DNA from: JAGVLN01 sp964515755
Lineage (GTDB): Bacteria > Pseudomonadota > Alphaproteobacteria > Rickettsiales > JABSSG01
Assembly (NCBI GenBank): GCA_964515755.1
Contig: CAZEVK010000001.1
Location: forward strand, 65,675 to 129,674
Length of the DNA stretch: 64,000 nucleotides
Reading direction: 5' to 3'
Positions 37,775-46,563 of this stretch are shown one piece after another. The notes under the pieces are model-generated. The model was not told the origin of the DNA. It saw nothing but the letters and a program-made list of their open reading frames with translations, and did not search any database. Within the stretch, counting starts at the first letter, position 1; each line of letters begins with the position of its first letter. Position numbers and translations under genes: made by a program.

Positions 37775-39014
37775 TGTATTAAATATTTTATTATTGCCAC
37801 TATGGGTACTGTACCTTTTATATCGTGCAATTAAAGGTAAAGAGGAATTATCAAGAGTAAAGGAAAAATTTGGTATAGCTTCAATTTCAGCTCCAAAAAA
37901 TAAAAGTCTTATATGGATACACGTAGCCAGCGTTGGTGAGACAATGTCAATTTTAACTCTTATTGACAAGCTTAAAATTAAATTACCCTCTTACCAAATA
38001 CTTCTAACTTCAGGTACAGTAGCATCAGCCAAAATAATCAAAGATAAATTAAAAGATATTGTGATACATCAATACTTACCGCTGGATAATTATATATGCA
38101 TTAATTTATTCCTAAATTATTGGCGACCAAAATTAGTCTTATTTGTTGAATCCGAATTCTGGCCATCGATCATCTCAGAATCTGCAAAAAGAAGTAAAGT
38201 TATTTCAGTAAACTCTAGACTCTCTCCGCGATCATGCGAAAATTGGCGTAGATATCCTGCATTTATCAAGCCAATCACAGATTCTATAAGTCTTTTTATG
38301 GCACAAAGTCTTAATGATATGGAGAGACTAAAGCTCATCGGAGCAAAAAATACCATTTATCTTGGTAATTTAAAATACTGTACCAATAATAAAGCTATTG
38401 ATAACAAATCATTATTAAAATTAAAAAGATTATTTAAAGGACGAGAAATCTTTTTAGCTGCCAGCACACATGAAGGTGAAGATAGAATAATTGCCGAAAT
38501 TTATTATCACTTAAAAAAACAAAATAAAAAATTATTACTAATTATTGCACCTAGACACCCAATTCGCGGTAAAAAAATAAAACAAATGCTGGAAGATGAA
38601 CTTAACTTAAAAACTTCTACTAGATCTATAAATGAAAAAGTTACAAGTGATACTGATATCTATTTAGCTGACACTATAGGTGAGCTTAATTATTTTTATA
38701 GTATTGCGCCAATTTCAATTGTAGGAGGAAGCTTTGTTCCAATTGGTGGGCATAACATAATTGAACCAGCAAAGTTAGGATCAGCTATCATAGTAGGCCC
38801 ATATCATTTTAATTTTCAAGAAATATGTGATGAATTTGAAGAAAAGCATGCAATACAGCTTGTGCAAAATAAAGAAGAATGTATTGCCGCTGTTGAAAAA
38901 TTACTTAAAAACCCAAAGCAATTAAAATTATATACTAATAATGCCGCTAAAATAGTTGCAACTAAAAATAAAACATTAGATAAAGTACTAAAGAAAATTT
39001 TAACATTTATCTGA
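37752..39014 (+). CDS. waaA: 3-deoxy-D-manno-octulosonic acid (Kdo) transferase WaaA
   Basis: WaaA adds Kdo to lipid IVA in LPS core synthesis. An N-terminal membrane segment is followed by WIHVASVGETMSI, the conserved VESEFWP, SVNSRLSPRS, a C-terminal sugar-binding IVGGSFVPIGGHNIIEPA and IVGPYHFNF. Length 420 is typical. It is second in an envelope operon, overlapping the DUF374 gene and followed by lpxK after seven bases. Confidence 0.95.
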   Translation: MPMLLIYNVLNILLLPLWVLYLLYRAIKGKEELSRVKEKFGIASISAPKNKSLIWIHVASVGETMSILTLIDKLKIKLPSYQILLTSGTVASAKIIKDKLKDIVIHQYLPLDNYICINLFLNYWRPKLVLFVESEFWPSIISESAKRSKVISVNSRLSPRSCENWRRYPAFIKPITDSISLFMAQSLNDMERLKLIGAKNTIYLGNLKYCTNNKAIDNKSLLKLKRLFKGREIFLAASTHEGEDRIIAEIYYHLKKQNKKLLLIIAPRHPIRGKKIKQMLEDELNLKTSTRSINEKVTSDTDIYLADTIGELNYFYSIAPISIVGGSFVPIGGHNIIEPAKLGSAIIVGPYHFNFQEICDEFEEKHAIQLVQNKEECIAAVEKLLKNPKQLKLYTNNAAKIVATKNKTLDKVLKKILTFI

Positions 39015-39021
39015 GTAAAGT

Positions 39022-39990
39022 ATGTTGTTTAAGACTCCAAAATTCTGGCAAACCAACAACTTTCTATCGTATATTCTAACACCACTATCTTGGATTTATA
39101 TAATTGTACATAAAACGAATATAGCTTTTCAAACTCCAAAGAAATTCAATAAAAAGATTATTTGTATTGGCAATATTACAGTTGGTGGTTCTGGAAAAAC
39201 TCCATCCGCAATTACTTTATGTGAATTATTAAAAAAGATGGGATTAAACTCTGTTTTTGCTAGTAAAAACTATGTAGGGAAAAATACAGAAGCAAAATTA
39301 ATAAATTTAACCAAAGATAAAGCCAGTGAAGTTTCTGATGAGCCTTTACTATTAGCGAAAACTGCACTTTCATTTACAGCAAAAGATCGTATTGAAGCTA
39401 TTAGCTTTGCCTGCGCAAATAGCAATGAAAATATTATTATTGTTGATGACGGATTACAAAACAACCGTTTCTTAGCTGATATAAAAATATTAGTAATTGA
39501 CAGCCAAATACAATTTGGTAATAAAAAATATTTACCTGCCGGGCCATTGCGTGAATCAATTAGTAATATAAATAAAGTAGATTTCATTTTCCAAATTGGG
39601 AGAAATAAAAATAGTATCAAAGAGCTTTCTAATTTTAAAGAAAAAATCTTTATCCTTACCCCTGCTTATAAAATAATAAAAATTCCTAAAAAAAAGTATA
39701 TAGCATTTAGCGGAATTGCTTATCCAAATAAATTTTTCAATGCCTTAAAACAATTAAAAATTGATGTCATTAGAGAAATTAGCTTTCCAGATCATTATCT
39801 ATATAGTGATCAGGATTTAAAAAAATTAGAAGTAATAGCGAAAGAAAACTCAGCTCTCCTGATTACAACCGAAAAAGATTATGTTAGAATACCTAATCAA
39901 AAAAATATACACACACTTATAATGACCTTAAAATTTGATAAAGAACAAGATTTTATAAAAATACTTAAGAAAAAGCTAAATACTAAATGA
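39022..39990 (+). CDS. lpxK: Tetraacyldisaccharide 4'-kinase LpxK
   Basis: LpxK phosphorylates lipid A disaccharide to make lipid IVA. The P-loop GGSGKTP, the downstream DDGLQN and LPAGPLRESI are family hallmarks, and the C-terminus has FPDHYLYSDQDL and TTEKDYVRIP. Length 322 is typical. It overlaps lpxL by four bases (ATGA). Confidence 0.95.
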   Translation: MLFKTPKFWQTNNFLSYILTPLSWIYIIVHKTNIAFQTPKKFNKKIICIGNITVGGSGKTPSAITLCELLKKMGLNSVFASKNYVGKNTEAKLINLTKDKASEVSDEPLLLAKTALSFTAKDRIEAISFACANSNENIIIVDDGLQNNRFLADIKILVIDSQIQFGNKKYLPAGPLRESISNINKVDFIFQIGRNKNSIKELSNFKEKIFILTPAYKIIKIPKKKYIAFSGIAYPNKFFNALKQLKIDVIREISFPDHYLYSDQDLKKLEVIAKENSALLITTEKDYVRIPNQKNIHTLIMTLKFDKEQDFIKILKKKLNTK

Positions 39991-40874
39991 AAACCATTCA
40001 TCATTATTTTGAATTTTTACTATTTCTAGGCCTACTAAAATTAGTTAGAGCATTAAAAATTGACCGTGCTTCTTGTTTGTTTGGTAAAATTGGAAGAACC
40101 ATTGGCCCATGGCTATCAGTTTCAAACATAGCTAAAAAAAATATTGCTATTGCATTTCCAGAAATTTCTCCCTTAAAAACAAAACAAATAATAATAGGCA
40201 TGTGGGATAATCTTGCCAGAGCTGCTGCAGAAATGCCAAATATATCATTATTAAGTGAAGAAGAATTTCACAAAAAAGTAACTATTATTGGAAAAGAATA
40301 TTTAGAAGAAGTAAAAAGATCTGGTAAATCATGCATATTCTTTACCGGGCATTTTGCAAATTGGGAGCTAGCTTCCAGAGTTGGTTATGATACTGACTTA
40401 AAGCTATCAATTATATACAGAAAGGCCAATAATAAATTAGTTGATGAAAAAATTCATAGCTTCCGAAAAAATTTAGATATAACTCTAATTCCTAAGGGTC
40501 AAGGTGGTATTAAAGATATTATTAGAGCATTTAAGCAAAATCGCTGTATATGCTTTTTACCAGACCAAAAACTAAATAATGGAATAGAAGTTCCTTTTTT
40601 TGGTATTAATGCAATGACAGCCACTGCACCAGCAAAATTAACTTTAGACTATCAATGCCCTATAATTCCTGTACAAGTAATTCGCACAAAAGGCGCTAAT
40701 TTTATTGTTAAAGTCCACAAACCTTTAAAAATAAATTATGATCAAAATAATTCTCAAGAAATATATAGAATTATGCGCGAAATAAATTATATTTATGAGC
40801 AATGGATAAAAGAGAACCCCGAACAATGGTTTTGGGTCCATAAAAGATGGCCAAATAATCATTATAAAAATTAA
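39987..40874 (+). CDS. lpxL: Lipid A late acyltransferase (LpxL/HtrB family)
   Basis: LpxL adds a secondary acyl chain to Kdo2-lipid IVA. An N-terminal hydrophobic region precedes the catalytic H-x4-E motif in TGHFANWE and the later FLPDQKLNNGIEVPFFG. Length 295 fits. Fourth gene of the DUF374-waaA-lpxK-lpxL run; fabI follows after 13 bases, linking acyl supply to lipid A. Confidence 0.93.
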   Translation: MKTIHHYFEFLLFLGLLKLVRALKIDRASCLFGKIGRTIGPWLSVSNIAKKNIAIAFPEISPLKTKQIIIGMWDNLARAAAEMPNISLLSEEEFHKKVTIIGKEYLEEVKRSGKSCIFFTGHFANWELASRVGYDTDLKLSIIYRKANNKLVDEKIHSFRKNLDITLIPKGQGGIKDIIRAFKQNRCICFLPDQKLNNGIEVPFFGINAMTATAPAKLTLDYQCPIIPVQVIRTKGANFIVKVHKPLKINYDQNNSQEIYRIMREINYIYEQWIKENPEQWFWVHKRWPNNHYKN

Positions 40875-40887
40875 ATGAGGCGTATTT

Positions 40888-41715
40888 ATGAAAGATACTG
40901 AAAAAGTAATATCAGGTAATTTACTAGCTGGTAAACGTGGATTAATTATGGGCGTAGCCAATGATAAGTCTATTGCTTGGGGGATGGCCGAAGCAGCTCA
41001 TGCACAAGGAGCTGAACTGGCATACACTTATCAAGGTGAAGTGCTAAAAAAAAGAGTCGAACCTTTAGCTGCAAAAACAGATTCTCATTTATTATATGAA
41101 TGTGATGTTACTAGCGAATCAAGCCTTGATCGTTTATTTGATGATTTAAAGAAAAAATGGGGCCAATTAGATTTTGTTATTCATGCAATTGCTTTTTCTA
41201 ATAAAGATGAACTTAAAGGTAATTATATGGACGTAACTTTACAAAACTTCCTCAATACTATGCATATTTCTTGCTACTCATTCACAGCTGTAGCAAAAAG
41301 AGCTTCTGAAATGATGAATACAGGCGGCAGCTTGATCACACTTACTTACTATGGTGCAGAAAAAGTTATGCCTAATTATAACGTAATGGGTGTGGCAAAA
41401 GCAGCACTTGAAGCAAGTGTTAAATATTTAGCTGTAGATCTTGGACCAAATAACATCCGTGTAAACGCAATTTCAGCAGGTCCTATTAGAACATTGGCTG
41501 CAGCTGGAATTGGCGATTTTAGGTATATATTACAATGGAATGAATATAACGCCCCAATGCGCCGCACTGTTACAACTCAAGAAGTCGGAAAAGCCGGTGT
41601 TTTCTTGATTAGTGACTTATCTTCTGCCACTACAGGCCAGATATTATATGTTGATGCTGGGTATAATGTAATTGGTATGAAGGCTGTTGATGCTCCTGAT
41701 ATTTCAACAGTATAA
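40888..41715 (+). CDS. fabI: Enoyl-ACP reductase (NADH) FabI
   Basis: FabI does the last reduction step in fatty-acid elongation. The N-terminal NAD-binding GLIMGVANDKSIAWG is diagnostic, and the active site shows the Tyr-x6-Lys pair in YNVMGVAKAALE, followed by NAISAGPIRTLAA. Length 275 is typical. A GAGG ribosome site precedes the ATG. It sits at the end of the LPS operon. Confidence 0.96.
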   Translation: MKDTEKVISGNLLAGKRGLIMGVANDKSIAWGMAEAAHAQGAELAYTYQGEVLKKRVEPLAAKTDSHLLYECDVTSESSLDRLFDDLKKKWGQLDFVIHAIAFSNKDELKGNYMDVTLQNFLNTMHISCYSFTAVAKRASEMMNTGGSLITLTYYGAEKVMPNYNVMGVAKAALEASVKYLAVDLGPNNIRVNAISAGPIRTLAAAGIGDFRYILQWNEYNAPMRRTVTTQEVGKAGVFLISDLSSATTGQILYVDAGYNVIGMKAVDAPDISTV

Positions 41716-41727
41716 TTTCAAAATAAC

Positions 41728-41762
41728 ATGCAAATAACTTAATATTAACAAATAATTTGCAT
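41728..41762 (+). terminator. Possible terminator after fabI
   Basis: ATGCAAAT (41728-41735) and ATTTGCAT (41755-41762) are a perfect 8-bp inverted repeat with a 19-base AT-rich loop, 12 bases after the fabI stop. There is no clean T-run, so the terminator call is weak. Confidence 0.4.
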
Positions 41763-41896
41763 ATTACAGAAATTTTAAAATCTCTATCTCGCCTTAAGCA
41801 AACTATTATTAATAGTCTAAATATTTTCTAAAATAGCTATTGCTTATTAAAAAATATTTTCTATAAATTGTTATAAATTTTTAACTAAATAGTTAC

Positions 41897-42991
41897 ATGC
41901 CTTCTGAGCAAGAAAATAAAGAAAAAGGACAAGAGCCTAAGCATAACGATAATAATTTAGAAAATACACAAAGTATACTATTTAATTATCAACAATTTAT
42001 ACCTAACGTAATATCGAATTCTTCATATTTACTGCAATATCTTCCAAATTGGGAAGAGGTCTTAGTAGTTACCTCTCTCGCCACAATAATAGAAATCATC
42101 ATGGAGCCAGTGATAAATCTAAGCGGTAATACGGTTGCAAAAGAGGTATTTAGAGATATGGCAAAAATTCCAGGAACATCACTTTTAGATTATTTGGGCA
42201 TTAATGTTGGTAAAACAAATTATAAATATGATGATGCAAATGAAATAGCACAATATGTAAGAGTGGGATGCAAGCTTTCTCTTATAGTACCTACTTATTA
42301 TTACTTCGGCCAAAAGCCTGCAGTAATGATGGCGTATATTTCAAATCCTATTTGCGACATCCCGGCACAAACTATAATTAGAATTGGCAAATTAAAGCAA
42401 GATGAAAATGATACAACTACTTCTATTTTTCAGTATTACGTTGATAATATAAATAATGATATCGTAACCGGCTCTATCATTGCATCATTTATTAAAAAAG
42501 GTGTTGCAACTATTATTGGCTCAATCATCGATCTTTTTCCTAAAACGCCTTACCAATATGCCAAATCTAGCGCGCTCAAAGTTGATAAAGCATTATTAGC
42601 AATTTTTGGAATAAATAGAGGTTTTATTATAGATGAAGACGCTAAAAATACGTGTGCTCAGGTAGCTACAAAGATATACCAGAACTTAGTAGAAGCAAGC
42701 ATTACAATAAAAGCCGCTATTCTGCCATTAGCAGTTACTACAGAGTTTTTATTTAGAGAAGCAGCTAATATGTTTAATGCATATATACTCATGTCAGCCG
42801 CAAGACCAATTCAAGAAGCAAGTTATGATTTATATATAAAATATGCTAATAACACTAGTAATTTTGAAACTATACCAGAAAATACTGTAGCCTTAGATAG
42901 TAAAACCTTTGATACCCATGGGCAGGAGTGCATCGAAAACATTTATAACGAGCTCCTAGGGAACGAAGTTTGTAAAGTAGATGAGTTATAG
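41897..42991 (+). CDS. Unrecognised 364-residue protein with hydrophobic segments
   Basis: I do not recognise this protein. It starts with a charged, Asn/Glu/Lys-rich tail (residues 1-25, SEQENKEKGQEPKHNDNN), then has several moderately hydrophobic stretches: about 50-75 (VLVVTSLATIIEIIMEPVI), 125-150, 190-215 (TGSIIASFIKKGVATIIGSII) and 265-295 (IKAAILPLAVTTEFLFREA). The last 45 residues are acidic and hydrophilic. There is no signal peptide. The layout resembles a membrane-inserting effector more than an enzyme, but that is a guess. Alone between fabI and rpsT. Confidence 0.6.
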   Translation: MPSEQENKEKGQEPKHNDNNLENTQSILFNYQQFIPNVISNSSYLLQYLPNWEEVLVVTSLATIIEIIMEPVINLSGNTVAKEVFRDMAKIPGTSLLDYLGINVGKTNYKYDDANEIAQYVRVGCKLSLIVPTYYYFGQKPAVMMAYISNPICDIPAQTIIRIGKLKQDENDTTTSIFQYYVDNINNDIVTGSIIASFIKKGVATIIGSIIDLFPKTPYQYAKSSALKVDKALLAIFGINRGFIIDEDAKNTCAQVATKIYQNLVEASITIKAAILPLAVTTEFLFREAANMFNAYILMSAARPIQEASYDLYIKYANNTSNFETIPENTVALDSKTFDTHGQECIENIYNELLGNEVCKVDEL

Positions 42992-43120
42992 GATGTTGTA
43001 ATTAACTATATAAACTTTCCGTAACCGCTCTCGCACACAAAGAAAGGTGAACATACAGAAAGGTACTTCTTATTCTTTATTAAAATTACTTACCCTACTC
43101 TTTTTAAGACAATTATACTC

Positions 43121-43149
43121 TTGACACTGGCACAAAAATTCAGTAAAAG
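43121..43149 (+). promoter_or_regulatory. Putative promoter of rpsT
   Basis: TTGACA (43121-43126), a perfect -35, is followed 17 bases later by TAAAAG (43144-43149), a weak -10. It lies 35 bases before the rpsT ATG. Confidence 0.5.
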
Positions 43150-43183
43150 TTACTGCTTAAAGTAATTCTTATTAGGAATATAG

Positions 43184-43450
43184 ATGGCAAATCATAAATC
43201 AGCAGAAAAAGCAATACGCCAAATTAAAAAACGTACATTGATTAATAAATCACGCATGAGCAGAATCAAAACTTTTATTAAAAAAGTTGAACAAGCTGTT
43301 GTTAGCAATGATAAAGCAAAAGCTCAAGCTGAATTCAAGATCGCACAGTCTGAAATAATGAAAGGCGTAACTAAAGGCTTGCTGAAATTAAATACTGCCT
43401 CTCGTAGAGTAAGCAGTTTATCTGCAAGAATCAAAAAATTAGCAAGCTAA
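43184..43450 (+). CDS. rpsT: 30S ribosomal protein S20
   Basis: S20 binds 16S rRNA early in small-subunit assembly. The 88-residue Lys-rich helical protein starts MANHKSAEKAIRQIKKRT and continues NKSRMSRIKTFIKKVE, typical of bacterial S20. An AGGA ribosome site precedes the ATG. It is followed by a cyclophilin gene 18 bases later. Confidence 0.96.
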   Translation: MANHKSAEKAIRQIKKRTLINKSRMSRIKTFIKKVEQAVVSNDKAKAQAEFKIAQSEIMKGVTKGLLKLNTASRRVSSLSARIKKLAS

Positions 43451-43468
43451 TAACTAAAAATTATCAAA

Positions 43469-44023
43469 ATGAAACGTTCATTAAAGCGTCTTTTTTGTCT
43501 AATATTAATTATATTTGGTATCCAAATGAATGCTACTGCCATTAATTCTGAAAATATTATTCTACTCGAATTGCCATATGGAGTTGTGGAAATAGAGCTT
43601 ATGCCTGATGTTGCACCTAATCATGTCACTCGAATTAAAGAATTAGTACGCCAAGGATTTTATGACGGGATAATATTTCATAGAGTTATCCCAGGTTTCA
43701 TGGCACAAACAGGTGATCCTACAGGTACAGGTACAGGCGGATCTGGACAAAATCTTAAAGCTGAATTCTCTAAGACCCCTCATGTCAGAGGAATTGTTTC
43801 TATGGCACGTGCTATGGATCCTAACAGTGCTGACAGTCAATTTTTTATTGTTTTTGAAGATGCTCCTCATTTAAATGGCCAATATACAACTTTTGGTAAA
43901 GTAACTAAAGGCATGGAATATGTTGACCAAATTAAGAAAGGTGCACCTGGTAGTGGCATAGTAACTAACCCAGACAAAATTGTTTCAATGAAAATTGCTG
44001 CTGACGTTAATAAAAGCAAGTAA
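43469..44023 (+). CDS. Exported cyclophilin-type peptidyl-prolyl isomerase
   Basis: This 184-residue protein has a signal peptide (residues 1-24, hydrophobic LFCLILIIFGIQMNATA) and a cyclophilin domain. The active-site segment is FHRVIPGFMAQTGDPTGTGTGG and later ADSQFFIVFEDAPHLNGQYT, with the catalytic Arg and Phe residues. It probably helps fold periplasmic or outer-membrane proteins (PpiA-like). It lies 18 bases after rpsT on the plus strand. Confidence 0.93.
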   Translation: MKRSLKRLFCLILIIFGIQMNATAINSENIILLELPYGVVEIELMPDVAPNHVTRIKELVRQGFYDGIIFHRVIPGFMAQTGDPTGTGTGGSGQNLKAEFSKTPHVRGIVSMARAMDPNSADSQFFIVFEDAPHLNGQYTTFGKVTKGMEYVDQIKKGAPGSGIVTNPDKIVSMKIAADVNKSK

Positions 44024-44064
44024 TTAAAAGTCTCTATCTAAAATTTATCTAATATTAGATCATT

Positions 44065-44084
44065 AGTAGATAATCTACTTTTTG
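44065..44084 (+). terminator. Terminator after the cyclophilin gene
   Basis: AGTAGA, loop TAA, TCTACT (44065-44079), followed by T-rich TTTTGAT, 42 bases past the stop. The stem is short and AT-rich; its position fits a Rho-independent terminator. Confidence 0.55.
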
Positions 44085-44133
44085 ATTTAAGCAATTTCAC
44101 TATAGATAATTACCTAAACCTTATTTGAAAAAA

Positions 44134-44154
44134 GTGCCAGAGATAATCTGGCAC
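44134..44154 (-). terminator. Terminator hairpin of the decayed copy in the tandem family
   Basis: GTGCCAGA, loop GATAA, TCTGGCAC: a perfect 8-bp stem. On the minus strand it is followed by a T-run (TTTTTT) and lies 13 bases after the stop of the decayed gene. The identical hairpin occurs at 45462-45482. Confidence 0.8.
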
Positions 44155-44166
44155 CGTACTTATCTA

Positions 44167-44763
44167 TTATATCATTCTAGATCCTTTATTGCCTGTAAGA
44201 GGGCTATGTTCGGATAATTTTTTACTAGTTTTTTCTTGTCTAAATACTCCGCGATCAAATGCTCCTTTTAAGTCATTTTTAACTCTAACAAATTCCTTAC
44301 CAACCTTGCCAAGGGTCTCAGTTTTTTCATGGCCTGCTAGATCAAGAGCATCTAAATTAGTGCAGCCTTTATCCTTTTCTTACTTTGAATTACGTCCAAC
44401 TAAATTTTTTGCAGCTTTACTTAAATCTTCGAAAAAGCTAGATATAGATTTGCTAATTTTCGGTCTAAGTTCATTGAAAAATTTAGCAACATCAGAAAAA
44501 AATTGTGATACAGTTGTATAAACCTCAACGCTTTTTTATGAACCGCTTCTCATGCATTTGAAGCAAGCTCATTGATAATTCGAGTAAAGCTGTGCGCATT
44601 TCTTTGATTTTCAAAAAATTCATCGTTTAGCTCGCCACCAGCAGCCATAAGTTTATTAAACTGTTTTGCTAGCTTCTTTTACAGCTTCGCCTTTGTCAGT
44701 TTTCTCTATCGCACTAACTACCTGCTCTACTAATTTTTTTTTATCATCAGCTTTTTTTGCCAT
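44167..44763 (-). pseudogene. Decayed third copy of the tandem orphan family
   Basis: From the ATG at 44763 (AAAGGAGA ribosome site) the frame codes a Lys-rich start, then slips near KEASK. It resumes as KQFNKLMAAGGELNDEFF, meets a TGA at 44550-44552 where the two intact copies have the Trp of EAW, and slips again after an A-run, where one missing G would restore KKGVEV. It continues FFSDVAKFF, KISKSI and SFFEDLSK, hits TAA after GRNSK, and stays open to TAA at 44167. With those repairs it aligns without gaps to the core of the copies at 45497 and 46598. It keeps its promoter-side palindrome and terminator. Confidence 0.8.
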
Positions 44764-44799
44764 AATCTTCTCCTTTAATTATATTTATTGCTACCACAG

Positions 44800-44812
44800 T
44801 TAGAACATCTAA
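44800..44812 (-). promoter_or_regulatory. Conserved palindrome upstream of the decayed copy
   Basis: TTAGA-ACA-TCTAA (perfect 5-bp arms), centred 43 bases before the start codon. The same 13-mer occurs upstream of both other copies. A second conserved box, AAGTTACACCAAAGTAATTAA, lies at 44827-44847. It could be an operator, or a hairpin in the leader RNA. Confidence 0.6.
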
Positions 44813-44847
44813 ACTATACGATCAAAAAGTTACACCAAAGTAATTAA

Positions 44848-45461
44848 CAAAAAATTAATAGAAATATAATTTGTGAATAATTATTTATAATCTCAATAAA
44901 TTGAATTTAAACTTATAATATTTTGAACGATACTTTATTGGTTCCGAAGAAATGCCTTGTAATAAAAAAATGCTTTTTAGAACTATGTGAATATCAATAG
45001 GCCTTAAATATAAATTTAGAGCAATAGGAATTTAGTTAATAGTATAAGTAAATAAAATCATGAACTAACAAGAAAATAGTCACTCTATCTTAGAGTTCTA
45101 GGACTCAATCCTTATATTAATCTAAACCTAGTATTCTTGTTCAGTATATTTTTAAAGAAAATTAATAGTGAGATAAGTACGCGATAGTGAAAAAGATTTA
45201 AAATTATATTTTTTAGTCTGAATTATAGACTTTCTAAGAATGAGTATAAGAATAAGAGAAATGACACTTAGCATTAAAAGGAAATAATCTTAGCAACGAA
45301 TATTATATTAGCTTAGAAAGTTTGTTAAGCCTAAAACCATTGTGCTTGATGCAAAGTTTAATCTAATATAAATCCAATCCTAGTATCCTGGCTAATTTTT
45401 TTAAAAGATATCTATTGGTTATAGGTAATATCTATGTCTAAATTATTTAATGCCAGACAAA
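44848..45461. repeat. Gene-free region with a degenerate direct repeat
   Basis: About 600 bases without a gene. The first 55 still match the upstream region of the 45497-46030 gene. Two similar stretches, 45107-45163 and 45359-45412, share the pattern AATCC/T...CCTAGTAT followed by T-rich sequence. A small perfect hairpin ACTCTA-TCT-TAGAGT lies at 45082-45096. The region is probably debris from unit duplication. Confidence 0.45.
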
Positions 45462-45482
45462 GTGCCAGAGATAATCTGGCAC
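45462..45482 (-). terminator. Terminator hairpin of the second family copy
   Basis: The same hairpin as at 44134-44154, GTGCCAGA-GATAA-TCTGGCAC, 15 bases after the stop of the 45497-46030 gene. On the minus strand it is followed by a short TTTGT run. Confidence 0.75.
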
Positions 45483-45496
45483 TCAAACCTCGATGA

Positions 45497-46030
45497 TTAC
45501 TGTCTAGATTTACCTTTATCACGTATGTCTGACATTAGTGTATCCCTTGGTGCTTTATACGTTCCTTCACCAGCTTTCACTTTCTTCAAACCTTCCATAA
45601 CATTTTCCTTTCCCTTCAACTCATCAAGAACTTTACCCTTATTATCCCTTGCTATGTCTCGCTGTTCAGTTGCCTTTCCACTTAATTCTTGAAAAATATT
45701 TGCTATAGACCAATAGATTTTATTTCCTAAATCCTTAAAAGCTTTAGCAACGTCTTTATAAAGCTTTACTATAGCTTGACCAACTTCAACTCCTTTTTTA
45801 TTTACTGATTCCCATGCTTCAACAAAGAATCCTATAATTATATTTTTATTTTTATTTAATTCTTTAGCTTCTTCTGAGTTTAATTCCTTAGAAATTGTAG
45901 TTATTACTTGCTCTGCACCTTCTTCAGCTTTCTTTTTTGTACCGGAATCTAAAGCTGTTGCAGTTTGCTCAATTACTTTTGTTTGCACTTCTTCATCTAA
46001 AACTACATTATTACCAGTTCCATCTTTCAT
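45497..46030 (-). CDS. Orphan-family protein, copy A
   Basis: This 177-residue soluble, charged protein belongs to no family I recognise. The N-terminal 70 residues are acidic and helical. The core (residues 71-117) starts EAWESVNKKGVEVGQA and ends NIFQELS. It aligns without gaps to residues 55-101 of copy B with 20 of 47 identities. The C-terminus is basic (DKGKSRQ). There is no signal peptide or transmembrane helix. The Lys-rich end and small size would fit an effector of a type IV system, but this is inference. It has its own upstream palindrome and terminator, so it is a single-gene unit. Confidence 0.75.
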   Translation of the reverse strand: MKDGTGNNVVLDEEVQTKVIEQTATALDSGTKKKAEEGAEQVITTISKELNSEEAKELNKNKNIIIGFFVEAWESVNKKGVEVGQAIVKLYKDVAKAFKDLGNKIYWSIANIFQELSGKATEQRDIARDNKGKVLDELKGKENVMEGLKKVKAGEGTYKAPRDTLMSDIRDKGKSRQ

Positions 46031-46062
46031 AATCTTCTCCCTTTATTATATTTATTGTTATC

Positions 46063-46084
46063 ACAGTTAGAACATCTAAACTGT
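46063..46084 (-). promoter_or_regulatory. Conserved palindrome upstream of copy A
   Basis: The core TTAGA-ACA-TCTAA (46067-46079) sits inside a longer near-palindrome with outer arms ACAGTT/AACTGT. Its centre is 43 bases before the ATG at 46030. The second box, AAGTTACACCAAAATAATTAA, lies at 46094-46114. Confidence 0.6.
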
Positions 46085-46114
46085 ACAATCAAAAAGTTAC
46101 ACCAAAATAATTAA

Positions 46115-46563
46115 CAAATAATTAATAGAAATATAGTTTGCGAATAATTATTTATAATCTCCTCCATTATTTATTTATACGCATTAAAGCAGCTGGCACA
46201 CCCAGCTGCATAATAATTATATTAAACTAAAATGATTAAGAAAAAGTTAATAGTATTAAATTTATAAAAAAGTCCTTTATAAATAATAATTAACATTAGA
46301 CTATGTGACTAAGCCTAGCTTAAGATTAACCCAAACAACTTAAAAATTCTCTCTAAATGATTAAACAGAGATTAATTGTAATCAATTTTATAAAAAAGCT
46401 CTTTATTAATAGTAATTAGAATGATAAAAAGTTTAGGTTCTTTTTAAACTCTAAGAGAGCATCCAAATTTATACATAAATTGGCTAGTTATTGAGCAACA
46501 TCTACTTCTGGCATAGCATTTTCATACCTACCTAGTGCAAATTATTTATTACTATTAATTAGA
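46115..46563. repeat. Gene-free region with a direct repeat
   Basis: The first 50 or so bases continue the conserved upstream region of copy A. A degenerate direct repeat follows: 46231-46297 and 46356-46422 both read AATGATTAA...TTTATAAAAAAG...CTTTAT, with about one indel. No gene seen. Confidence 0.5.

Noticed and set aside
43001..43120. Possible regulatory RNA before rpsT
   Set aside because: No recognisable S20-binding structure or conserved hairpin could be seen by eye.
44189..44521. 110-codon plus-strand frame opposite the decayed family copy
   Set aside because: It is the shadow of the minus-strand pseudogene, whose core aligns with two intact paralogues.
45425..45482. Short plus-strand frame running through the terminator hairpin
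   Set aside because: The hairpin sequence explains the apparent coding; the frame is under 20 codons.
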